Positions 41,001 through 50,789 of a stretch of 64,000 bases of DNA are shown here, in pieces; positions within the stretch are counted from its first letter, which is position 1; every line of letters begins with the position of its first letter. The stretch is from Isochrysis galbana (lineage: Eukaryota; Haptophyta; Isochrysidales; Isochrysidaceae). Under the pieces are notes generated by a model. The model was not told the DNA's origin, did no database searches, and saw only the letters and a list, made by a program, of their open reading frames with translations. A program made the position numbers and the translations under genes. Location: positions 1,070,418 through 1,134,417 of the forward strand of contig CM030940.1 of NCBI GenBank assembly GCA_018136815.1, given 5' to 3'.

Positions 41001-44000
41001 CGAGCCGTGGTCGGCTCTTCATCGTTATGAGAGGGGGAGGGAATCTAGTGAAGTTTCTTCCGACCCCGTTGTTTCCCGTCCAGCTACTCCCGAGTCAGAC
41101 AACCACGAAGACCAAAAAGAAACCCACGATAACCACGACAACGACACGCCACTCTACGCCTCCGAGTCTACTCTCCACGACCCATTCTCTCCATGGACCG
41201 CCCCGCCTCCGGCACGCGCGAGCTCGCCGCGTCCGACGACGCCGACGACTCTCCGGAAGCGGCGCCAACAATGGCAAGCATTCGGAGTGAACGGGGACCA
41301 GAAATGGTCCAACGTCACGCTCGAAACCGCTGACGAAATAAGAGCGCAAGCTCTAGCCGGACGAGGCGCCGACGAGGAATCCGACCTCGCCGCTGCCGTC
41401 CGAGCGCCGATCGAGTTCGTGGAAGCCAAAGGCATCCGCGCCGAAGAGCTAGCCTCATTAGTTCGAAGACCCAAGACAGAAGCCCAAGCTCGTCTCGAGA
41501 AAGACTGGGAAAAGATGTCCGACCACCCGAGGCACCCCACCGACAAGAGAGGCCTGGGATACACTAGTCCCAAGCTATCACCCTGCACCGCTACCAACGA
41601 GGACGACGCCTCTAGACCCTCTGCCACGATAGCGGCAGTCGGATTACCCGAAGAGACGACGATCACCACGACGACGAATTCACCCGAGCAACCACGCTGT
41701 CGACCAACCCCGTCCCCGTCCGACACCATCGCACACGTGACCGCGCACCGACCGGATAGCGTCGTGGATACCCTACCATCTGCCTACCCAAGGCATTGCC
41801 TATATGTTCGAGACCTAGTGGTCTGCCGCTCCGGCGAGGCTACCGGCAAAGAAGGAGTTATCTTAGCCGACTCCGCTCTCACGGTCAACAGCACACTCGC
41901 TAACACCGGAGCTGGCCCGTCGGTCGTGACCACTTCCCTCTTGTCCAGCCTACCCAAAGACGCATGCGTCGAGCGGCTGCCACAAGCCGTAGTGACACCG
42001 CTTCACGGTCCGGACGGCCTGCCTCTTATCACGCGAGGCAAGGCTCGAATCGTCTTCTCCGTCGGTGGATTTCTCTTTCGTCATACGTTCATGGTGATTG
42101 AAGGCAACCCGATGCTGCTGCTCGGGAACGACTTCTTAGCCACGCACGCCGCTTCGATTCAGCTCGCCTCCGACAGCGCGGACGGCTCTATCACCCTCGG
42201 TGCTCCATCCACGGTGGCTCCTCTTGAGGTTAATGGCAGTCCAAGCCCCGACGCTCCGCCGATCTTTCGCGTCTCGACGTCACCGATAGCGGTGGTCCCT
42301 GTCAGCATGACTTGTGCACAGGTCTGTCCGACCTCCGCGAACCCAATCACGACTGACTTCTTCCGAGGGCCGCAGGCCACCAAAAACGACAACCAGCTAG
42401 TCACCGAGCCTCTCTTCAGCACGGCCGATGAGTTTGCCGCCAAAGCGCCGGCATCATGTGGCTCCGAGTACCTCCTATACACCCACGAACCTATCACGAT
42501 CCCGGCCTATCATCGGGCAACGTTTCACGTCCGAATTCCGCTAGCTCTTCGAGAACACGAAGACTGCGCCATGCTCGTGGACCGACTCCCTACGCGTGAA
42601 ACGATCGATAGCTCTCCTCTCGTCATTCCCCAAGTAGAGAGGTCGAACGCCGACCACACCATCGCGGTTACGGTGGTCAACACTGACCCCAAACCTCTAC
42701 ACCTTCCGTCGTTCCATCCTGTAGCTTCGCTACAGGTTCGATTCAAAATTCACGCTGGAACATATCGCCGCGTCGGGGCCGTTAACTCGCCGGATGTGAT
42801 TGAGTCGCTCGACGAGGACCAGCGTAAGCTCCTCGAGGCAGCCAAGATCGACCCCGAAGGCCGTCTCTCGATGCCCCAACGTGAACAAGTTCATCGTCTA
42901 CTGGCCCGACGTATCGCTGCTTTCGCAATTGACCCGACCAACCCGAATCACACTCACGTGATGGAGGTAGAGCTACCGCTCAACCCCGGAGCCGAAGCTC
43001 ACCGCCACGCACCGTCTAGAGTTGGACGAGAGGGTGAGAAGATCATAGAGGACGAAGTTTGCAAGATGGAGTCCGCGGGCATCATTAGGAAATCAAATTC
43101 GTCGTGGGCCTCTCGAGTCGTGCTAGTCACTAAGAAGGATGGCTCCGTACGTTTCTGCGTAGATTATCGCGACGTCAACTCCAAGCTTCGTCTAGAGGAC
43201 AGCCCTCTTCCCCTCACGGTAGAAGCCATCGACCGATTGTCGTCCGGCCAAGGCAACCTTGATTCTCTATTCCTTTGCACCCTGGACCTGGCATCTGGTT
43301 TCTGGGGTATACCGATCAAAGAGTCCGATAAACATATCACCGCGTTCACTACTCATCGCGGCAAGTACGAGTTCAATTACTTGCCTTTTGGTGTTCAATC
43401 CGGTCCCTCGTATATGTGCCGCCTCATGGACGCCGTTCTCGGTGGGCTGGCATGGGAGATTTGTATGCCATACTTGGATGATGTCGGCGCCTGGTCGACA
43501 GGCGTAGGTGACTCGCTGCAGGCCAGGGAAGAGTCGTCATTCCAACAAATGTTACACCGTCTTGATCTTGTCTTGGAACGTCTCATCTGGGCGGGCCTCA
43601 CTTGCAAGATGTCGAAATGCGTTTTCTTTGCCACCTCGGCTGAATATCTCGGCCACGTTGTTTCGCGTGAAGGTCTTCGGATGGATCCCAAGAAAGTGGA
43701 AGCCGTCTCGAAAATCGACCCTACCCAAATCAACTCTATCGAAGCCGTCCGTTCTTTCCTTGGACTGTGCTCGTACTACCGCCGTTTTATACGCCGTTTT
43801 GCGATCCGTGCAGCGCCGTTAACCGCTCTCACGCGGAAAGGGTGCGATGTCCCGGTCGAGTCGCAAACAGAAGCCTGTCGCCAGGCTATCGAAGATCTCA
43901 AGCAAGCTATCTGTGAAGAACCCGTACTCGCACCTCCTCGAGACGACCGTCCTTTCCTCGTTAAGACCGACGGTGCTAGCAAGCTCGGCATCGCCGGCGT

Positions 44001-45036
44001 CCTTGCTCAGAAAGACGACGAAGGGAGAGAGCGCGTTGTTGCATACTACGGTCGTAGTTTGAGTCCGGCTGAGCGCCATTGGACAGTTACTGAAATCGAA
44101 CTTCTAGCAGCGCTAGAATCGATCCGAAATTGGAGGCCGTATCTTTGGGGTCGCCACTTCACCCTCGTCGTAGACCATTCAGCTTTGCGCTGGCTTCACA
44201 CGATGAAAGATCAAGTCACCGGTGGTCCAGCCTCGCGCCTCATGCGATGGGTCCTGAAGCTAGCCGAATATCGATTCGACGTCGTGCACAAACCTGGAGT
44301 CACTCACTGGGACGCCGACGGCTTATCCCGCCTAGTTGCTCTCGAGCCCGATCACGATCCTCTCCATCTCGAGGAGAGTGACGTCCATTCTTTCGATTCT
44401 TCCGAAATTCACGACATAGTTGCCGCCGCGGTTACGTCATCCACCCTCACCGCTCGCCGCCAACAAGCAAACGATAGGCTCGCTCGTCAAGCATCGGAAT
44501 CTTCGGAGTCGATTACCTCCTCGTATCTCGATGTGGGCGTGCCTCATGCCGACGAATTGCGTCAAGCGCTCTCTACCGACGAGTTCGCTAGCTCGATCAT
44601 TTCTGAACTCGAGTCGATCCTTCCGAAAGCTTCCCCTTCGATCGACTCTAGCTCGTCGTCGAAGAAAAGGTCCCGATTCCTGCTTCGCGATGGCCTACTC
44701 TACTACCGATCCTCAGAGGCGGAAGAGGCTCCTCTTCGTTTATACATTCCGGAGTCCCTTCGTGACACGTACCTCCGCGCCTACCATGACCACCTTGGTC
44801 ACCCAGGTGCGACAAGGATGACTACCCTACTTCGTTCTCGAGTTTACTGGCCTGGCCTATCCGCCTCTGTATCGGAGTACGTTCGAGAGTGCCATGAATG
44901 CACTCTTGGCAAACCGTTACCGCGACCGCTCGCCCATCCATCCGGTCTTTCTATCGGATCCTATCCTTTCGACGTCGTCTATTGCGATATTCTTTCGATG
45001 GCTCCCTGTCATACGCACATTCACAGTAACACGTAG
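37987..45036 (+). CDS. Retroelement polyprotein: methyltransferase, protease-like, RT, RNase H, partial integrase
   Basis: Open for 2349 codons after the Gag TAG; the first ATG is at 38557. Residue numbers here count from that ATG. Residues 1-570 are Ser/Pro/Glu-rich and probably disordered. About 578-775 is a full cytosine-methyltransferase-like domain: SAM-site GETSGVVSSMF, catalytic-type Cys640 in HPPCTYL, Glu682 in ENPRM, then QPWEHGTG and RSRTYVGVAGAMA. About 1090-1160 is retropepsin-like with Asn1116 in NTGAG. RT runs about 1468-1712 with YLDD at 1639, then RNase H (TDGASKLGIAG, EIELLAALES, DHSALRWL). Integrase has the HHCC zinc site (HDHLGH...CHEC) and the first catalytic Asp (VVYCDILSM), then breaks at about 45003. 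The methyltransferase probably modifies DNA or is a structural relic; activity is not shown by sequence. Confidence 0.9.
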   Translation, partial: VAGGAHVRAVTPLPVQGSGPERHPPKDRITLRPSTSTAPNRYPKIPQVPDKPCHLHPPLSPASSPIAPISPNADNSILILDITHESSKPSQPSPPLYQLKPLNRYPTPLPKHQQSKTSRSAKIQPPQAQSNLQSLKSNFACPSHKTSPEYEYESKSRSELPSSSYATASPSTSLSPVQSSPVSPVSIATTMEAQFSGSSPLSFESESKPVLSKPRSEPSESESESEFTTSPSPTTRSTAGLTELQPPTEPLTTTPSAGVFTFGPPRPESESFGNSGHVQNSNHTRAPFHEPPRIESKHKLTPKPSTTATVSLSKPPFRVSPQPACHSSKLHAAEPIPSVSVPSPSPIAQDSASRARVIKPVTESEITAAPSQPVLATVPLLSSQASASSSSTVATPGGFTFGPAPSVPISKISPVFGVQHARNDESESEHKSTSPRSPRSTTGVPTPSHQSRAMEELAQPSPSLSQVAESSEFESESAVILAVHAPASPSQVLRRMLRIAEPLRPPPTPAAAAEPPPWPQPSPQPASSTATSLLSPAPTPPTTDCNEVYAWPDSSPDVTMESDHNSLARRGTAASQTELLRPLSQPNRVSKPCPSCLSPVVSRPRRPSPQSDTPLLRVSSSIPSSEPVSTSSISESTSIRPTSPRPPVAASKHCLPLDTTATAIMRVAAINASAIQSFDSSRNNSDVGTRDDTPSPALHALASLRARASGSAVVLPRHLTEAAQELRRPRSGTLASPAAALPKHFDELCAELTKTSQQVQDGLTSGCHAPRVLVVGETSGVVSSMFLLAGADVATCDLYPSEIDYVPHFQGDALHVQNLGWDLVIAHPPCTYLSAVSSQWLSQEPGRRAALESAARVFKSMASATAPFVAVENPRMHAEARRLVGGLTPTQFVQPWEHGTGHQKATGLYLTKGLPPLQPTCVVDGRESAMANLSPSPHRGALRSRTYVGVAGAMATHWMPVLLRHLSQQGDQPSTKKLSALELLACARRSLSDRPSLSSTEATAYEPWSALHRYERGRESSEVSSDPVVSRPATPESDNHEDQKETHDNHDNDTPLYASESTLHDPFSPWTAPPPARASSPRPTTPTTLRKRRQQWQAFGVNGDQKWSNVTLETADEIRAQALAGRGADEESDLAAAVRAPIEFVEAKGIRAEELASLVRRPKTEAQARLEKDWEKMSDHPRHPTDKRGLGYTSPKLSPCTATNEDDASRPSATIAAVGLPEETTITTTTNSPEQPRCRPTPSPSDTIAHVTAHRPDSVVDTLPSAYPRHCLYVRDLVVCRSGEATGKEGVILADSALTVNSTLANTGAGPSVVTTSLLSSLPKDACVERLPQAVVTPLHGPDGLPLITRGKARIVFSVGGFLFRHTFMVIEGNPMLLLGNDFLATHAASIQLASDSADGSITLGAPSTVAPLEVNGSPSPDAPPIFRVSTSPIAVVPVSMTCAQVCPTSANPITTDFFRGPQATKNDNQLVTEPLFSTADEFAAKAPASCGSEYLLYTHEPITIPAYHRATFHVRIPLALREHEDCAMLVDRLPTRETIDSSPLVIPQVERSNADHTIAVTVVNTDPKPLHLPSFHPVASLQVRFKIHAGTYRRVGAVNSPDVIESLDEDQRKLLEAAKIDPEGRLSMPQREQVHRLLARRIAAFAIDPTNPNHTHVMEVELPLNPGAEAHRHAPSRVGREGEKIIEDEVCKMESAGIIRKSNSSWASRVVLVTKKDGSVRFCVDYRDVNSKLRLEDSPLPLTVEAIDRLSSGQGNLDSLFLCTLDLASGFWGIPIKESDKHITAFTTHRGKYEFNYLPFGVQSGPSYMCRLMDAVLGGLAWEICMPYLDDVGAWSTGVGDSLQAREESSFQQMLHRLDLVLERLIWAGLTCKMSKCVFFATSAEYLGHVVSREGLRMDPKKVEAVSKIDPTQINSIEAVRSFLGLCSYYRRFIRRFAIRAAPLTALTRKGCDVPVESQTEACRQAIEDLKQAICEEPVLAPPRDDRPFLVKTDGASKLGIAGVLAQKDDEGRERVVAYYGRSLSPAERHWTVTEIELLAALESIRNWRPYLWGRHFTLVVDHSALRWLHTMKDQVTGGPASRLMRWVLKLAEYRFDVVHKPGVTHWDADGLSRLVALEPDHDPLHLEESDVHSFDSSEIHDIVAAAVTSSTLTARRQQANDRLARQASESSESITSSYLDVGVPHADELRQALSTDEFASSIISELESILPKASPSIDSSSSSKKRSRFLLRDGLLYYRSSEAEEAPLRLYIPESLRDTYLRAYHDHLGHPGATRMTTLLRSRVYWPGLSASVSEYVRECHECTLGKPLPRPLAHPSGLSIGSYPFDVVYCDILSMAPCHTHIHSNT

Positions 45037-46353
45037 ATAACTAACGTAACGGGATACGCGAAGAAAGGGGGTTGAGCAGGAGAGAAAGAGAGGAAAGAAA
45101 AGGAAAGAAGAGAGGAGGCCCGTCGCCTCTCCTCATGTGGCAGGAGAGAAAGAGAGCAGTTCTCGCAGGACTTAGAAAGTAAACGTAGGAGAGGACGGAA
45201 GGGCATCCGTAACACCATGCTCACCCCATGGATCAGAGCGGGGTCGGGCAACGGGCTGTGAGTAAGGCGGGCATGTGCGCAATGCGCATGTGTGGGCTTG
45301 TGCACGACGCGATGGGCGGCGAGGCGCGGCGAGGGCGTGCTAGGGGGTGAGGGATGTCTTTAAACTGTCGAATCAAGCATCAAGCGGTCGCTTGATCGTG
45401 TCAAGTCTCATTCGGGGCACAATCTTGAGAGAGAGAGAGAGGGAGGGAGGGAGGGGAACGCGCTACATGACGACGCCACACGTGACCACCTCACAAAACT
45501 CAATCTACTAACACCACTCAATCAACAAAAGAACTGAGAACTGAGAAACAAACATAGACGCTCGAAACAAACAAAGAAGGAGTAGACAAATGAATTGACG
45601 AGCGATGTGAAGCCTCGGTGTTCAATATGTCGAGCGAGCGGCGAACCATCGAGACAAGCCCTGAAAACAAAATTCGTTCGCACTATCGAGTATCGAATCC
45701 GCTTTGAGTATAGAGATACTCTGGATTCGACATCTGGTGGTTGTTTGTGTGTTTACGGGATTGGAGCGTTGCGTGATCTGGGGGTTTTGTGTTGCGTAGG
45801 CCTGGGTCGGGGAGTTTGCTTGCGTTTAGGCGAGTTTCTCCGCCATCCCGAGCGCATGCGCCGCTAACTAGGGTCAGGTTCCTGCTTGCCTCGAGGGAGT
45901 CTTTATCGTTGGTTCGGAATAAGGGTGTGCTAACTGGTACCATTTCACATGTGGGCAAGCAAGCAACCCTGCCGCCTCGCCGGAGGGGGGAGGCGCTGCG
46001 TGCTTTTGGTGTGCGCTTTCCGTTAACCTCGAGCCAACACTCATAAGCTCGCTTCTACAACCCCCCCCCCCCCCCAGTCTCATTCCTATTATTACGTGGG
46101 ACGGCTACAGGCACGTGTGACCGGTGGGCTTGTGCGATCTCCGACTCCGAATGAGAGAGCATGGGTGGGTGGATGGGTGGGTGGGGCGGGGGCTCATAGT
46201 CTGCGGATGCCTGTGCAGTGCCGCTCATGTGGCCATACCAAAGCCGCTTCAATCCAAAATTACCCATGGAAGCAAAGGCCAACACTAGGCTATAGGCGTT
46301 CTAGTGGCACACATGGATGATGCAATGGAGTGGCAAATATCGATTGGCTTTGG
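45037..46353. other. Intergenic stretch after the retroelement
   Basis: Purine-rich (45060-45160) and (GA)n/(GGGA)n (45430-45460) tracts, and a C run at 46060-46074. The LINE remnant at 45820-45960 is listed separately. No gene is supported. Confidence 0.4.
45820..45960 (-). mobile_element. LINE 3'-end remnant, frameshifted
   Basis: On the minus strand one frame reads LFRTNDKDSLEASRNLTLV, matching IFTENDKGKLIMNDNLGLV near the C-terminus of the LINE ORF. Another frame then reads AAHALGMAEKLA followed by a stop, matching AGTLGLAEKLA-stop. A frameshift therefore separates the two halves. It is a decayed 3' end of the same LINE family. Confidence 0.65.
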
Positions 46354-47407
46354 TCATCGCAGATGAGCAGCCTTATTGGCAAGTGTACTGGTGGGCGGCG
46401 GCGGAGGAGGCACCGCCTGCACCACTTGCGAGGCGGGCCACATGACGAACAAGAAGAGGAGGATCACAGCTGCAGCGATGCCACGCAACACGAGCTTATT
46501 TGTTGCAGCTCGCCGGCCCATTTGTTGCAGCACACGGCGTGATGCTTCGAGGCCCTGACGTGCAACACCTTGAAGCCAGAGTGCACAAGGGACGCTCCTC
46601 GGTAAGCACAAGGCGGGGTTGCACAGGCGCACACTCTTCTGGCGGCTCGCCATTGCAACCGCATGGTGAGATTGAAGGCCGCGTGCATGCAACTCAAGTG
46701 AGTCAACGCAGTGGAGAAAAGCATCTAGCACTTACCGAGAGTGTTGCGCGTCCGCATCAGCGTCTCCCGTTGCCTCGAGAGGTCGCCTTCGGGGGAGGCG
46801 AGTGGTCTGGTTCAGAAGGCCGAAGGCAGCGAGGCTGCAGCCGCACAAGACAGTAGTAATAATAGCATATGGCTGCCACACCAAGGCCACACCAAGACTG
46901 ATGGGGACAGGCTCGGAGCAGAAAGGCGAGCTCACCCATGATTGCTGCTCCCCGTTCCTCCATGTCGATTGTGGCGGCGTGTGCATGACGCAGCCGGTCG
47001 TTGCTCGCTGCGATGCGGTCGTGGTTGGCAAGCATGCGAGACCGCTCGTCAGCCTGGTCGCCCGAGTCTCTGCCTGAGAAGAGGTCTTCGCGTATGCTGT
47101 CGGCTGCAGCTGCGGCTGCGACGTGCGAATCTGTCCGCTGGACCGTCTTGAGCCGCCTGCCCAGGTCGCTCAGCTCCGATCTGTAGGAACGTACGCGCGT
47201 GGAGAGTGAGGACCTTTGCGTCTTTGGCAGAGCTCCGCATTCCATCTCGAGGAGCTCGACCACCTCCTTTGCGGCGTCGAGCGATCGCTGTGCGTCGGCT
47301 GCGGCGGCACGCCGATCGTTCTTGTGCGAAGCCGATTCGGCCGTCTCTACCTTGGCCAGCGCGTCCGATGCGTGCGCGCGGTATTCGTCCTCGTACTGGT
47401 CGAGCAT
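46354..47407 (-). CDS. VTI1: Vti1-family Q-SNARE (Qb)
   Basis: Membrane-fusion protein of the Golgi/endosome system. I place three exons: 47407-46936, 46786-46736 and 46568-46354, with GT-AG introns that keep the frame. The N-terminal helical domain matches Vti1: a YEDEYRAH start, then EVVELLEMECGALP and a VRSYRSELSDLGRRLK block. The SNARE helix spans the exon junctions (DLSRQRETLMRTRNTLGGVARQ, with Gln at the zero layer expected in RQGLEASRRVL). The C-terminal anchor is KLVLRGIAAAVILLFLFVMW. After the anchor there is a ~27-residue Pro-rich tail, longer than usual for the family. Total about 245 residues, near family size. Confidence 0.85.
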
Positions 47408-48105
47408 CGCCCTCGGCGCCCGCTCTCTCTCTCCCCGTCTCTCTCTCTCTCTCCCTCTCCCCCTCTCCCTCTCTCTTCTCCCTCCCTCTCTCCTCTCTCG
47501 CTCTCTTTCTCTCTCCTCTCTTCCTCTCTCCCCCTCGCTCCCTTGTTCCTCCCCCCCCCCCCCCCCCCTCCCCCCACGCTCTCCCTTCTCTTGTTTCTCC
47601 TGCGGCCAGCTTCTTCCTCTCCCTGCCTCCCCCCTCGCGCGCTATGTGAGATGGGGCGGGGAAGAAGGATCTCAGGCGGCAAAAAAAATAACGCCGGCCC
47701 GTTGCCTCATCGTCCTCCCTCTTCTTTTTAAGAATAGAGTTCCGTTCACAAGTAGCCAGAGAAGCGCAACCCGACGCCATTCGCTCGTTGCAGACGGAAA
47801 AAGAAAACCAATCCCCGCCCGTCGCCTAGTGAAGACTTTAGAAGTAAAATACTTTACTCCCCCGCCTCTCCTCCTCTCCCCCCTCCCAGTCCTCTCACGT
47901 CGTTGCCTCCCTCTCGCCGCCCGCCGCCCGCCCCGCCCACTTCCTTTCTCCCTTCCCCCTTCCCCCCTCCCCCCACCCCACCACCCTCTGCCTCCCTCTG
48001 CTGCGCTGCTCCCCTCGCGTGCGCGCACGCCGCCGCCGCCGCCGTGCGCCTGCGCCGCTGCCGCCGTGCGCCTTCGCCGCCACCGCCGGCCACGACGTCG
48101 TCGGG
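47408..48105. promoter_or_regulatory. Divergent promoter between VTI1 and the NHL gene
   Basis: Head-to-head intergenic region of about 700 nt. The VTI1 side (47415-47570) is (CT)n on the plus strand, hence purine-rich in the VTI1 transcript. The NHL side (47855-48000) is C/T-rich in the sense of the NHL gene. No TATA-like box stands out. Long ORFs through this region are low-complexity artefacts. Confidence 0.45.
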
Positions 48106-49363
48106 ATGGGCTGCCAACGAGCGAGAGTGGCCGCTCGACTCCTGCTGCTCCACGCCGCCGCTGCCGCCAGCACAGTCCGTAAGGAGGACTCATGGGACTA
48201 CTATCCACAGCGGCCGGTCGGACTGGGCTGGCTCAATTGGACCGACCACTTCCGGCCAGGGCAGCTGTACCGCGCAAGCTCGGTGATCGGGATTTCAGAT
48301 AGCGATCTTCTGATCGCCGACTGCTTCAACAATCGCCTCCAGATCGCCTCCTTGCACGACGACAAGAAGAGGCACTACCAGACTCTCGGCGGGTATGGCG
48401 TCAAACCAGGGACGTTCCTGCGGCCCAACGGCCTCGCATCCAACGGCAAACATGTCTTCGTCTCAGATAGTCATAATCACCGAATCCAGAAGATGTCGCT
48501 CCCCGACTTCATCTTCCAGGAGACCGCAGGTAGCTACGGCACTGGGGCGGGGCAGCTCAACTTCCCAAGCGCGTTGGCTATCATTGACGACTCTTTGTAC
48601 GTCGCCGACACCCGCAACCATCGGATCTCCGTCTATAACCTGGATCTAGTGTATCAATTCAGCTTTGGCGCGCGAGGAAATAGTCCCGGCAATTTTTCGT
48701 TCCCGGTGAGTGACCCGTGGCGTGCCCACAGATGTGTACTTCAGTCTGACTTCAGTCTGACTTCAGTCTTCCAGCTGGCCAGCAGGCTGATCAACCCTTT
48801 CCGTGATTGCACAGGAGGGCATCGCGGCCTCTTCCTCGAAGGCTGGATCGAAGGGTGGAATCTACGTTGTAGACAGCGGCAACGACCGCTTGCAGGTTTT
48901 TACGCCATCGGGCGAGTTTGTGCGCGTGATTGGGGAATCCGGGGTAGATCCTGGCCAGTTTGATTACCCGATCAGTGTGGCCACGCTTGGCTCTAGACTG
49001 TATGTTTCTGAATGGGGTGGGAAGAGGGTGCAGGTGCTGACGCCCAAGGGGGAGGTGCTGCATGTCCTCAAGATGAGGTACGGGCAAATGGGTCACCTCT
49101 CAGGCATCTATGTCACAATGCGGCATGTCTATGTCATTGATTGGGATCGGAATGGCATTCACGTGCTTCTGCGAGTGCGCCGCAAGGCCAAAACGGAGAG
49201 CGGAGATGACGATGCGGAGGCCACGCCGGCCACGTTGGCAGCGACGAGCTCCCACCCGTCATCGTCGGGAGCGGCCGACGCGGCAAAGGCCCAACCCGCA
49301 TCGAAGACACCCAAAGGCTTCGGAAAGAGAAAGAACGGAGGGAAGAGGAAGCCATCAGCATGA
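48106..49363 (+). CDS. NHL-repeat beta-propeller protein
   Basis: Two exons, 48106-48705 and 48815-49363, split by a 109-nt GT-AG intron. The N-terminus MGCQRARVAARLLLLHAAAA looks like a signal peptide or anchor. Six or so NHL-type repeats follow: LLIADCFNNRLQI, VFVSDSHNHRIQK, LYVADTRNHRISVY, IYVVDSGNDRLQVF, LYVSEWGGKRVQV and VYVIDWDRNGIHV, separated by PGxFxxPxG turns such as KPGTFLRPNGLA. That is enough for a six-bladed propeller used for protein or ligand binding. The C-terminus is a Lys/Ala-rich tail ending KRKNGGKRKPSA, possibly for nuclear targeting or nucleic-acid contact, which sits oddly with a signal peptide. The start could also be the Met at 48019. Function unknown. Confidence 0.8.
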
Positions 49364-50789
49364 AATGGGTGACCTCAGATCCAGGTAGATTTTGTACTAC
49401 ATGTGCCTAGTACACCTTCGATTGGTGTATTTCCGTGCATGAGGCGAACTCATGAGTGCACGGCACCGGGGCCGGATTGGCGCCAACGGCGATGTCGTCG
49501 ACCTTTCGCAAACATGCGGTACGCGCTCAGACTACAAGAGTATGTCACCACATTCTGATCCCGTGTAGACAGCTAGATCGAGGGTTGCGCGTGGTCATGT
49601 CAAGTACCATGCGAAAGCCCTGTTTTGTCCACCACACATCCTCGGATCTTGTGGGCGTGTATGCGTCTTGCGCACGAAGACGCGCGGCAACAGTGAATCC
49701 TTAGCAGTTTGTTGCGATGCGTTGCGCGGGTATACTTAGCTGATAGTTTTATTAGCTGTATGCGTAGCCTTTGCGCCCACGCCGTAACGCCCCCTCCTTT
49801 GCGTTCTGAGCGGGGTACCTCCACCGGCCACTGGTGGCGCGGCCACCGGGCAAAGGCTAAAAGTGGGTGCCATACGGCTTTTCGCGGCCGTGCGAGGGTG
49901 CCGGTGCCGAAAATCCCGCTTTTCGACCAACCGGCAACCTGGCGCCGGAGAGATTTCCGGTCCCGACAGGGGCCAACTTTCCATCCAACGGAAGGCTCAC
50001 CCGAATCCCCGCGCCGTGCGCCCCGCAGCCTAACACAATGAATGTGACCTTCCCCCCGAAATGCGCAATGGCCCACAGACCAGATTCACAAGGAGCGCTC
50101 CCCCCTCCGACGCGGCGAAGTCCCCGGGGGCCGGGGACTTGGCCGCTGGCGGCCGCTGCCCCTCCCCATGACTCACGCACCCACGCGACTGCGGCCGGTA
50201 GGCCGACGGTGCCGGCACGGACGCGGACGCCCTAGCGACTCTCTCCAGGAGCCGGGGAGATAGCCGCCGGGGGGGGGAGGGGGCGGTGCGCGAATTTGGT
50301 CTGCGGGCGACCTTTTTTCACATTGTCAGCGAACAAAGGCAAAGGCGCCACTAGCGATCGCGGAGCACCGAAAACTTCCCGTTCGTAGTGCAGAGTATTT
50401 GCCGTACTTAGGCGCATAATTCACATACAACAACTACTAGTAATCTGTGTTACATTATTTTCCATGCGCGCGGGAAGTGCACCGCGTGGATAGTACTCGT
50501 AGATTGCTTTGGATAGTTCCCCTCGGGACGCGGGACCCGGACCACTCTTAAAGGTTCACTCAAGAACGATCAGGGATCAGCCGGCAATAGCCGGTAGGTG
50601 GTCACCAGCCGGTAGGTGGTCATCCAGTGCGGCGCGCAAATATTTGCCTTGTCATTTTGTCATTTACCACGCCAACTTGCAATGGAGCGTCCAGCACTTG
50701 GCGTCGGCATGAAGCCGTGCAACTATGACAGCGCGATGATTTTAGGGGAAAGGTCTAGCTAAATCTTTGCGGGGCGCCTGTGCAATTCC
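49364..50789. other. Intergenic stretch between convergent 3' ends
   Basis: No gene supported. 49780-50290 is GC-rich, with many small inverted repeats (ggtgccggtgccg, cggccgctggcggccgct), and could be a non-autonomous transposon. 50588-50622 holds the 17-nt direct repeat ccggtaggtggtca(c/t). Confidence 0.35.

Larger units (their letters stand above)
36493..45003 (+). mobile_element. Ty3/gypsy-like LTR retroelement, copy 2
   Basis: Continues from the end of the tandem array through Gag, the polyprotein, RNase H and the first part of integrase. The element sequence breaks at about 45003 inside the integrase core; downstream DNA is unrelated, so the 3' half of integrase and the 3' LTR are missing. 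Overlap with copy 1 is about 7.4 kb at near identity. This is either a very recent duplication or the same locus placed twice around a gap. Confidence 0.85.
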
